From Psychroserpens sp. SPM9 (GTDB lineage: Bacteria > Bacteroidota > Bacteroidia > Flavobacteriales > Flavobacteriaceae): a stretch of DNA of 64,000 nucleotides. This document shows, in pieces, positions 45,403 through 55,400 of the stretch. The stretch lies in assembly GCF_025153525.1 (NCBI RefSeq), contig NZ_JANZNR010000001.1, positions 248,001 to 312,000 of the forward strand. The letters run 5' to 3'. Every line of letters starts with the position of its first letter. Position 1 is the first letter of the stretch. The notes below the pieces were generated by a model, which had not been told where the DNA came from, did not search any database, and worked only from the letters and a program-made list of their open reading frames with translations. The translations under genes and the position numbers were made by a program.

Positions 45403-45640
45403 TAATAGTCATCCTTCTTGTAGCTGTATAACACTTTTACCTAACGTTAGCTTTTTATCATCATGCAATTAACATGAGAATCATACCCTACATCATGACA
45501 TTGAGTTAGAACTAATTATCGTACAAAAACGATAAAAACATCAGCAAATTACCTCAAAATTATCAATTGCGTCCAAAAAAACAGCAAATAAGGCAATATT
45601 TCCTTAGAAAATCCAACAAATAAATTTAATCGATAAAATC
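45403..45640. other. Intergenic region between divergent promoters, nothing else recognised
   Basis: About 240 bp between the wecB promoter and the promoter of the first T9SS cargo gene. No reading frame of interest, RNA gene or long repeat was seen; short A/T-rich inverted segments occur but none is convincing. Confidence 0.5.
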
Positions 45641-45646
45641 TTTTAG

Positions 45647-45654
45647 TATCTTTG
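45647..45654 (+). promoter_or_regulatory. Promoter -7 element for the 1180-residue T9SS cargo gene
   Basis: TATCTTTG within the segment TTTTAGTATCTTTGCAA (45641-45657). An almost identical segment drives the next cargo gene (49374-49390). The -33 position carries only TTTA. Confidence 0.7.
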
Positions 45655-45675
45655 CAAAACCCTCTGTTTACTAAC

Positions 45676-45706
45676 AATCTCAATCATATAACAAACAATT
45701 GAGATT
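45676..45706 (+). other. Leader hairpin before the 1180-residue cargo gene
   Basis: AATCTCAAT and ATTGAGATT form a perfect 9-bp stem with a 13-nt loop in the 5' untranslated region, 25 bp before the ATG and followed by TTAT. It could stabilise the mRNA, attenuate transcription or affect initiation. Confidence 0.5.
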
Positions 45707-45730
45707 TTATAATGACAAATACAAAACGCT

Positions 45731-48700
45731 ATGAAACATTGCTACTTAACAACATTAGCTCTACTTCTTTTTGCTTTTGGCTTCAGCCAATCTACAATCG
45801 TTACCGTTGATAGACCCAATATTATTGGTCCTACAGCTACTGGAAATTCACCAGAAATAGCTTCAACAGGACTTTTTAGAGGCTCTGGAGTTTCACTGGC
45901 CAGTACAGGAGCTAATTTCACATCGAATCAATGGAATGGTACTTCTCAAGCAGAAGCAGCAACTAACAATGACTATATTGAATGGTCGGTAAGCGCTAGT
46001 GCTGATAACAGTATTGAAATTACCGAATTTGATATTCGTACTAGAAGAAATGCTAACGGTCCTACAAATTGGCAAGTATTTTACAGTCTGGATAATTTTA
46101 CAACTCCAGGAATTGCAGCCATCCCTGTACAGACATCGACTGCCACAGCTTCTAACTTCAATTTTAACGGCTTAAGCATTATCTCAGGTACTGCTAGCAC
46201 TGTGACTTTTAGGTTGTACGCATGGAATTCGGTTACCAATAATGGATGGTTTAGAATTGCAGCCAGAAATGCCTGGTCAGATTTCGGAATCGCCAGTCCG
46301 GGTTTACGAATTATCGGTACCATAACAACAACGACATTAAACAGTACTGAATCAAACATTATCGCTACGGCTTTTGACCCAACAGATAATATTGATTATT
46401 CATCCTATAATGCGACCTCTGGTTTAACAACGTCTAATGCCATTAAAATAGGCGAGTTTACAATTCAGGATGGTGGGAATGATTTAACCGACACCGATGT
46501 GGTTGCAACACTATTAACCGGATTAAGTTTCGATATTACTAATAGTGAAAACATTGCTGCCTTAGCTTTATTTGATGGTTCGACTAATATTTCTGAAGTA
46601 ACCTCAATATCAAGCACTGTTGACTTTAGTGGCATTACAGGGCTTTCGGCTCCAGATGAAGGCACAAAAACTTTTGATGTATATGCAACATTCAATTCGG
46701 TAGTTACCGATAATGATCAAATCCAACTTACGATCAGTTCGGCATTAGCTGATGCTGTTCTAGGTTCAACGTTCAACGATTTTGATGCTGGTGCTGCTCA
46801 AACACCAATTGCAGGAGATGACAACCGTATTGAAGTTACAGCGACTGCATTCGCATTTGACCAACAACCAACCGATACTTATCAATTTGAAATCATGACA
46901 CCTTTCCCAATTGTTATTGCTATTGATGGAAATGGCAGTCAGGATTTAGATTATAATGGTATAATTTCTGTTGTTGCTGCGGGTTCTTTAGAGCCTTCGC
47001 TTATCAATTACACGATGACTAATGGTAGCGCAACATTTGATTCCATTGTCTTTACTGAAAAAGAAACCGTAACAACCTTATTAGCCTTTGGAGGTGGTTT
47101 ATCACCTGCAGTAAGTGATCCTTTTGATGTCAATGGCCCTTTAATTTGTATTGCTGTTCAGGATTTTGATACTTCAACACCAGAATGGAATTATTCTACA
47201 AACGTTGCAACATTTGATAACGGCTGGGGAACCGATGGTTATTATGGCCCTATTGATATTTCAAGCGCTGCACCTTTAGATAATCCAGCATTTTCTAATA
47301 CTATTTTTGGCGAAAATGATCTCAACGATGAAGGCGACAATGGCACAACGGGTTTTGCTACTTTAACGTTAGACCCTATTGATATTAGCAGCTTCGAAAA
47401 CGTAAAATTATCATTTGATTGGGATGTTCATGGCTACGTCAACAATAGTGATGATGCCCAATACCGATTAATCTATGACGGCGTTAACCAACCTATTGTT
47501 TTTCTGTTAGACGGAAATGGAGCAATAGATACTGATGAAGGAACAGTGTCTATAGATATTCCTGATGCGGTTTCAACTATTGCTTTACAAATTAGAGTTC
47601 GAAATAACGGTATTAACGGTTATTCAGGTTTTGATAACTTTAAATTAGTAAGTGTTTTTGATGGCTTACTTTACGTAGACAATGGTTGGTCTCCTAATCC
47701 GCCTTCCAACACGACAGGAACCGACAATGCCTATGTATTAGATGGGACTTATAATGTCGCAACAAATATTGAGCTTAATAATTTATATGTCAATACTGAT
47801 GCTGCTACTTCAATTAGTGCTGGACAATCCATAACTACTAATTCTGGACTTGTCAATAATGGTACTTTTGAATTAAACTCCGTTTCGACCTCCTATTCTA
47901 GTTTAATTGTAAACGGATCGGTTGATGGGAATGTGATTTATAAAAGACATGTCAATATAACATCTGACCCTGGAGAAAGTGGTGAAAATGATTTAATATC
48001 GGCACCTGTGTATGGTCAAACCTTTGGAGATTTTGCCGCAGCAAACTCTAATATTGTAGAGAATTCTTCTGATATCTCTGTAAAACTATTTGGTCCTTTT
48101 AATAAATCTACCGGACTGTATCAAACCTATGACCTGGATATTCCTGCTGATGCCAATGCTGTTTTAGATGTAGCTAATGGTTATAGAGCTGCTTCTACCA
48201 ATTCAAGCACCTTTAGCTTTGAAGGTTTGGTGGCAAACACAGTAATTTCAAAACCTATAGTTGTTTCTGGTCCTCATTCACCAGAATGGAACCTGATAGG
48301 AAACCCATACCCGTCGTATTTAAAACTATCTGATTTTTTAGTTGCTAATAATTCAGAATTTGAACCAATTAGCTCGGGTATATACGGATATGATGGTGAT
48401 GCTTCTGATGGATGGCAAATATGGAATTTGGCCTATTCGGATGCAAACCCTAATGCAAAAATCACACCTGGACAAGGCTTTTTAGTAGCTTCTAAAGCAG
48501 GAGGTGCGACGATTACCTTCTCGCCTGCTATGCGTACTATTGGCACAACAGACGATTTTATTGCTGGAAGAAACGCCAGTCAAAACTTAGCACATTTAAA
48601 GCTTCAATTGCACACAACAGACGCGTCTTATAACACCAACATCTATTTTAATGATAATGCGTCATTAGGAATGGATCACGGTTATGATGCCTCGTTATTT

Positions 48701-49273
48701 AATAACAGTACACCAGAATTTGCACTTTATTCGCACTTAGTTGAAAATAATTCTGGGGTTAACTTAGCTGTCCAATCGGTAAATTATGACGCATTAAACG
48801 ATGTGATTATTCCGTTAGGTGTTCATGCCAATCAAGGCGAGCAATTAACGTTTAGTATTGCTGAATCTGATATTCAAGAGGGTATTGATATTTATTTGGA
48901 AGACACGCAAACCAATACGTTTACCTTATTAACAGCTTCAGAATATGTATTAACTCCAAATACCAACTTATCTGGAACGGGACGTTTTTACTTAAGATTT
49001 TCGGGCGAGGCTTTATCAACTTCTGAAAATAGCTTTGAAACGATTCAAATCTACACGACAAAAACACCGAAGACCTTATTTATTAAAGGGACTTTAAGTG
49101 CAAACACAACGGCTGAGATTTATGATATTCAAGGCCGACTGATTTTAAATTCTAAATTAGACACTAGTCAGATCAATAATCAAATTGATTTATCTAATGT
49201 CACCAAAGGTATTTATGTCGTTAAACTAAATAATGGTATTCAAGAAAAATCTCAGAAGATTATTATTCAATAA
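45731..49273 (+). CDS. T9SS-secreted cargo protein, type A sorting domain (1180 residues)
   Basis: A large secreted protein with signal peptide (Met-Lys-His start, cleavage near Gly-Phe-Ser-Gln at 17-20). The N-terminal third is a beta-rich domain with jelly-roll character. Residues about 216-380 contain a domain also found in the next gene (NAIKIGEFTIxDxGG, ALALFDG, VYATF, VTDNDQIQLTISSA, DDNRIEVTA). About 475-640 is another beta-sandwich with Ca-site-like Asp/Asn runs. From about 715 the C-terminal module shared by all three cargo genes begins (YSSLIVNG, ENDLISAP, WNLIGNPYPSYL, PGQGFLVAS). The last ~75 residues are a type A T9SS sorting signal (IYDIQGRLI, GIYVVKLNNG, KIIIQ). The role is probably surface-attached or released; no catalytic motif is seen. 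Confidence 0.85.
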   Translation: MKHCYLTTLALLLFAFGFSQSTIVTVDRPNIIGPTATGNSPEIASTGLFRGSGVSLASTGANFTSNQWNGTSQAEAATNNDYIEWSVSASADNSIEITEFDIRTRRNANGPTNWQVFYSLDNFTTPGIAAIPVQTSTATASNFNFNGLSIISGTASTVTFRLYAWNSVTNNGWFRIAARNAWSDFGIASPGLRIIGTITTTTLNSTESNIIATAFDPTDNIDYSSYNATSGLTTSNAIKIGEFTIQDGGNDLTDTDVVATLLTGLSFDITNSENIAALALFDGSTNISEVTSISSTVDFSGITGLSAPDEGTKTFDVYATFNSVVTDNDQIQLTISSALADAVLGSTFNDFDAGAAQTPIAGDDNRIEVTATAFAFDQQPTDTYQFEIMTPFPIVIAIDGNGSQDLDYNGIISVVAAGSLEPSLINYTMTNGSATFDSIVFTEKETVTTLLAFGGGLSPAVSDPFDVNGPLICIAVQDFDTSTPEWNYSTNVATFDNGWGTDGYYGPIDISSAAPLDNPAFSNTIFGENDLNDEGDNGTTGFATLTLDPIDISSFENVKLSFDWDVHGYVNNSDDAQYRLIYDGVNQPIVFLLDGNGAIDTDEGTVSIDIPDAVSTIALQIRVRNNGINGYSGFDNFKLVSVFDGLLYVDNGWSPNPPSNTTGTDNAYVLDGTYNVATNIELNNLYVNTDAATSISAGQSITTNSGLVNNGTFELNSVSTSYSSLIVNGSVDGNVIYKRHVNITSDPGESGENDLISAPVYGQTFGDFAAANSNIVENSSDISVKLFGPFNKSTGLYQTYDLDIPADANAVLDVANGYRAASTNSSTFSFEGLVANTVISKPIVVSGPHSPEWNLIGNPYPSYLKLSDFLVANNSEFEPISSGIYGYDGDASDGWQIWNLAYSDANPNAKITPGQGFLVASKAGGATITFSPAMRTIGTTDDFIAGRNASQNLAHLKLQLHTTDASYNTNIYFNDNASLGMDHGYDASLFNNSTPEFALYSHLVENNSGVNLAVQSVNYDALNDVIIPLGVHANQGEQLTFSIAESDIQEGIDIYLEDTQTNTFTLLTASEYVLTPNTNLSGTGRFYLRFSGEALSTSENSFETIQIYTTKTPKTLFIKGTLSANTTAEIYDIQGRLILNSKLDTSQINNQIDLSNVTKGIYVVKLNNGIQEKSQKIIIQ

Positions 49274-49295
49274 GAATACCAACTTCATTTACATT

Positions 49296-49327
49296 AAAAA
49301 AGCACACTTTGAGAAGTGTGCTTTTTT
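49296..49327 (+). terminator. Rho-independent terminator after the first cargo gene
   Basis: Perfect 14-bp stem AAAAAAGCACACTT / AAGTGTGCTTTTTT with a TGAG loop, 22 bp after the stop codon; the A and T runs allow action in both directions. Confidence 0.92.
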
Positions 49328-49359
49328 GTTTGTTAAACATTTAATAACACAATGAAATA

Positions 49360-49387
49360 TTGTAATTAGGAAGTTTTAGTATATTTG
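49360..49387 (+). promoter_or_regulatory. Promoter for the 2240-residue T9SS cargo gene
   Basis: A TTG at 49360 and a perfect TATATTTG at 49380-49387, 20 bp apart. The surrounding TTTTAGTATATTTGCAA matches the promoter segment of the preceding cargo gene in all but one of 17 positions. Confidence 0.75.
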
Positions 49388-49388
49388 C

Positions 49389-49425
49389 AATCCCTTATTC
49401 TCAAAGCGTTTAGGGGATTTTTGAG
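49389..49425 (+). other. Overlapping alternative helices in the leader of the 2240-residue gene
   Basis: AATCCC (49389-49394) can pair with GGGATT (49414-49419), while CTCAAA (49400-49405) can pair with TTTGAG (49420-49425). The two 6-bp helices interleave, and no loop nucleotides remain between the 3' arms, so they are probably mutually exclusive. They lie just downstream of the promoter, 33 bp before the ATG. Confidence 0.35.
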
Positions 49426-49458
49426 GTTTTAACGATTAACGACACATTTTATCGACAT

Positions 49459-52400
49459 ATGAAACATTTTTACGCATTTTTAGCACTTTTATTTATTTCA
49501 AATTTTGGTTTTGGACAGACGACTATTTATTCCGAGAACTTTACAGGTCAAAATGGGAAAGGAGCTGTCGGACCAGGACCATCAGTTGATTTAACTGGAG
49601 TAGATTGGACTATTGACATTTCTTCATCAGCTTTAACAGCTACAACAGATTGGTTTCAGGTTGTTAATCAAAGATTTGAAGCGAGAGATGTTGATGGAGA
49701 ATCTATTTGGCTATCTCCTTCTATATCAATCAACGGTTTTACAAACGTTAGTTTATCTTTATTAGCAACTTCGCAAGGAGGTATGGAGCCATCTGATGTA
49801 CTTATATCTGAATATAGAATTGATGGTGGTAGTTGGACTGTATTTTCAACAAATGGAAGTCTCAACGATGACTTTAATTCAGCTACGGCTACTGAGTCTG
49901 GTTTATCTGGAACAACATTAGAAATTAGAGTTAGAATGAATAATGGAGCAGGTTCTGAAATTCATTCAATAGATAATATTATTGTCGAAGGTATAGCTAC
50001 TGCTTCTGGCCCAAGCAACCCAGATGCCTTTTCAGCAGCAGTAGTATCCTCATCGCAAATCAATTTAAACTATGACGATAATACAGATGGTGACGATGTG
50101 GTGATTGTATTTAATACCGATAACAGTTTTGATACACCAACAGGTACACCAATTGAGGGTAATGATTTTGGCGATGATGAAATCTTATTTGTAGGCAACA
50201 CCTCAGGAACGATAAACCATACCGGATTAACCGAAAACACCACTTATTACTATAGAGCCTATTCTTATGATGGCACCGATTACTCTTTAGGGTTAAGCGC
50301 TGATGCTACAACACCTTGTAATGCTATTGTCGTTACCAATGGGAGTCCGTTTCAAGAAGGCTTTGAAGGCGGAACGGTTCCTCCAAGCTGTTGGGCATCT
50401 TTTAGAGGTACAAATGGTTTAGGAACTGATCAAGATTGGGAACTTAGTACTACACCAAATTCTGGAATCAATGCTGCTTTTGTGAGATACGAGAATGTAA
50501 ATGGTGGAAATGCAGAAGACTGGTTAGTAACACCAGCATTAGATCTAAGTACATTGACAAATACAGAATTATCTTTTTTCACTAGAGATGCTGGTTTTGG
50601 TGATGATAGCGATTATTCTATTAGAGTTTCTACAACATCACAAACAGATCAAGGGACATTTTCAACAGTGAATTCATATACCGCTTTTGGAAATACTTAC
50701 ATTAATGAAATAGTTGATCTATCTAGTTTTGATGGTCAAACCATTTACATCGCCTTTGTAATGTCTCAAGATAATGGAGATAGTTGGTACCTAGATGATA
50801 TTGAAGTTAAAGAAGGAACTTCAAAACTATCTGATATCGTTGAAGCAAACTATGACGAACCTAATAATATTGATTATACCTTATTTCCTAACGCAACACC
50901 TTTAACAACTAGTAATGCCATTAAAATTGGAGAGTTTACTATTAGAGATGAAGGCGGAGCACCAGATACTGATGGATTAGGAACAACACTTACAGATATT
51001 ACGTTTACTGTTGATGGATTCGAAAATATAGATGCGCTTGCTTTATTTGACGGACCAGCAAATGTAGGGGAAGTGACTAATGTTACTGCAAGCACAACAT
51101 TCAATAGTTTAAATTCTGGAAGTGGAATTACAGCTACAACTGGTTCAAGTACTACATTTTGGGTATATGCTACATTTAAAACAACAGTTACTGATAATGA
51201 TCAAATTCAATTAACAATAAGTTCAGCTACGGCAGATTCAAGTGGTTCAACCTTTGCGACATCAGATGCTGGTGGCGCAACAAATGATCTTACTGAAACA
51301 GATGATAATAGAATTGAAGTTACAGCTAGTCAATTAGTGTTTTCTCAACAACCACCTTCTTCAGTTGCAATCAATGCAGCTATGGCTGACGTCATTGTTG
51401 AAGCGCAGGATATCAATAATAATGTTGACAGTGATTTTGTTTCTAACATAGATATTACCTCAACAGGTGCATTAAGTGCAAGTCCAGTTTCTGAAACGGC
51501 TATAGCAGGTAATGCTACGTTTAGCACGATAACACATACAGCTGCTGATACAAATTTGCAATTAACAGCGACTGACGGTACTTTTCTGGTAACTAGTACT
51601 ACATTTGATGTTTCTGTTTTACCATCAGTAATTGCCATTCAAGATTTTGAGACAAGCCCACAAACACCTGTATTTAATTACTCAAATACAAATGGAGGGT
51701 TTGCCACAGGATCTGGCCCTGTACCTAATGATGATAATTTCGTATCTGGCACCAGAGGATGGGAAGCAAATAATGAGATTTCAACACTTACTTTTGGGCC
51801 TATTGATGTTTCGGGCTACACTGATATTGAATTAGATTTTAGACTAGCTGCTTTTGCCACATCTACAAACGGACTTGATGCTGGAGATAACGTTCTTGTA
51901 GAAGTTAGTTTAGATAATGGAGCTACATTTTCTGATGAAATTGAGATTAATGGTAATGCAAATGCCAAGTGGTCTTTTGATACTGGTGAGGCTTCTGCAA
52001 CAGTTGTTTATGATGGTGATAATAGTCAAGCTAGTTTTGCACCTGCTGGAGGAGGAAATAGAACTACTGATGGCTATTCATTTATTTCAGTTACTGATAT
52101 TACAAATTCAAGTCAATTAGTCATACGAGTAACAATGGCTAATAATAGCAGTAATGAATTTTGGGTTATAGACGATGTAATACTAAGTGGTATTTTACTT
52201 CAAACTAATGACAGTGACTCAGAAATTTATGCAGCTACTCCACAAATAAGCAATTCAACAATAATTGCTGCTAACTCAACTACAATTGCAACCGATGCTG
52301 AAGTATTTGGTTTCGTTATCGATGACCAAGGTTCTGGTGATGGTTTAGCAACCAACGTAACAAAAATGCGTTTTGTACCTGGCTCAGCCAACACGGCTTT

Positions 52401-55400
52401 ATGGTCGACAGCTATTGAAGGTATTACGCTTTACGATGAAAATTTAGTGGATTATACGCCAACAGTTACTATTTCTGACACTGAAATTATACTAGATTTT
52501 GGTACGCCTATTTCTATTACGGACGGTGGTTCATTGGAGTTTGTATTAGGGTTCTACTTAAAAACTACAGGTATTGTCGATAATAGTATTGTTCAATTTC
52601 AAGTCGATGATTCTGCCAATGGATTTACAGCTGATACTTCAGGTTCTGGTTTTATTGACCCATTGACTTCAGGAACCTTCACTGGTCCAGAAACGACAAT
52701 TAATGTTGTGGCTAGTGATCTCGTATTTAGTCAACAACCTTCAAATACTGAAATCAATATAGCTATTGATCCTGCAGTAATTGTTAATGCTGTTGATACT
52801 AATGGCAATCTAGATTTAGACTATACAGACCCTATTGACTTAACTATAACTACGCTCACCTTTGCTGGGAGCGCAACAACATCTGTAAACGCCATCAACG
52901 GTAGTTCTACGTTTGATAATTTATTAATAAATTCAACAGGAGTTGGCAACTTAACTGCTAGTTCAACTGGGTTGAATGACAGCCCGTTAAGTGATCCATT
53001 TGGTGTGGCTCCAAACCGCTCTAACATTTGGTGTGAAACTTTTACGGATAACTCTTTATACAATGTGACTCTTGGAGGTGAAGGAAAAGGTCCTGATACA
53101 ATTGAAACCGATTATTTCCATATCACTGACGGTTCAGATATTGACATAGCTTATAATGGAAATAATGGAAACTTTTTCGCTGCTCAGGATATTGATGATG
53201 GATCATGGACTGGAAGTGCTAACCCAAGTCAGTTAACATGGACTGGTATTAACATTGAAGGTTATAGTGGCATACGCTTTTCAGGAAAATTTGCTTCTGC
53301 TGCTCTAAGCTCAATCGATCCTGCTGATGAAGTTTTAGTTGAATACCGAACAAATGGAACGGATCCATGGGTAAGTTTTTTAGCTTTTAAAAACAACGGC
53401 ATTGATAATAATACTTTTTTCCAAGAAGACACAGATTTTGATGACATAGGAGATGGAATACAGTTAACTGATACATTTCAAACATTCAATAAATTATTAT
53501 TGACAACGGCTTCAGATACAACAATTGATTTGAGATTAACTGTAAGAGTGAATTCTGGAGAAGAGGATGTCGCTTTTGAAGACTTCAAAATAGAAGGTAT
53601 TGGAGGAACATATCCAGGGAATGCTGCTACAGGTTTTGATGGCCCATTAGGCACTGGGAGTTTTGAAATTGATGCTAGCTCTGGCTCTACAATAAATTTC
53701 ATCTATAATAGAGGTGTAGGTGGTACTCTTGGATTATTTGAAAACCACATCGTAGTATATATAGATAGTAAAGCAGGTGGAATTACTTCAACTACCAACT
53801 TAATTGATGCAGATGACGATGGAAGAAAAGCTATCTCTGGATTTGATGGTAATCTTTTAAGATCTGTTGTCAATTTTCCTCCAGGTTTTGAACCTGATTA
53901 TGCGATATCACTTCATAAAGATTTTGCAGGCTTATTTGAAATAATTGAAAATGGGTCTCACAACTTTATACAAAGTGCAAACTTAAGCCCTTTAGGAAGT
54001 AATAACAATGCTAATTATACCTTTAATATCGACTTTTCTAGTATTAATGCATTAGCAGGAGGTGAAAGCTTTAAGTTTTTAGCTACATATATTAATGCTG
54101 CTGGAGCATTTAGATCTAATGAATCTATAGGTGATAACACTGCCACAGGCAATCCTGGTACAAATCCAATTGAATTCACAACCTATTATCAAGCATCTAG
54201 CAGAAAGAAAGGTGGATTAGCACCATCTACAGCTAATGGATTATGGACAACAAGTGAAACTTGGGTTAATGGTAATGCGCCTTTAGATGGTGATGAAATT
54301 ATAATCAACAATACGGTTAACCTTAACACAGATTACACCACAAATAACATAGAAATTACTGCTACAGGAATTTTCACTGTTAATACGGCTTCTGATTTTG
54401 AAATCACTGGAGGTGTTGTTGGTAGTGGACTATTTAATGTGAATGGTGATTTAATTATTTCTGAAGGTGGATTCACAAACATAGTACCAACATATACAAC
54501 AGGTTCTAGTTTAACTTATAATAATATTCTTGCAACATATAATAGATTTAACGAATGGCAACCTGGAACAACAGTTGGATTAGGTGTGCCAGACAATGTT
54601 ATTATTGATAACTCTGATTTAGATCTTAGCAATCCTAGTGCAAATACAACTGTTGAAAATTTCGCTGTTGGTAATAATGTATCTGTCTTCAATGGCGGAA
54701 ACCTAAATATTGACCCAACAAAATCATTAACTGTAAATGGTGATTTCGCTAATGTGATTTCAACAGTTAATATGAATTCAAATTCTCAGAAATATTCTAG
54801 TTTAATAGTTGGTGGCACTTCTATTGGTGAGGTAACGTATAAACGTCACGTTAATACATTTAATAACACTACTGGAACTACTACTGGTCAAAATGATTTA
54901 ATATCAGCCCCAGTTACCAATAGTAGTCAAACATTTTTAGCTTTTAGAACAGTAAACACTAATATTCCTACAGGAACAATTGGTGGTGTTCCATCATTTT
55001 TATTCGGTCCTTTTGATAATGACGCTAACGCTTATATTAACTATAATGCATCTAATGATAGTGATGTTTTAACTGCTGGAGTTGGATACCGCTCTGCTTC
55101 TACTAATACTTCAACATTTACATTTGTTGGAAATGTCGAAACTAATAGTGTTACAGCTGGTATTGATGTTGGTGCGTTAAGCCAATGGAATCTTATTGGT
55201 AACCCTTATCCATCTTACATCTCAATGTTAGAGTTTTTAACAGAAAACGATGGCGCTTTTAACAGTTCATCTTCTGGAATTTATGGATATGATGGTGATG
55301 CTACTGACGGATTTGTTGTTCGTAATTTAGGATATTTTGTGTTAAACCCTGATGAGCTTATAGCACCAGGACAAGGGTTTTTAGTAGCCTCTGTTAATCC

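Noticed and set aside
49389-49425. H-type pseudoknot or preQ1-like riboswitch
   Set aside because: The topology leaves no nucleotides between the two 3' arms, so the third loop could not cross the first stem; mutually exclusive helices are more likely.
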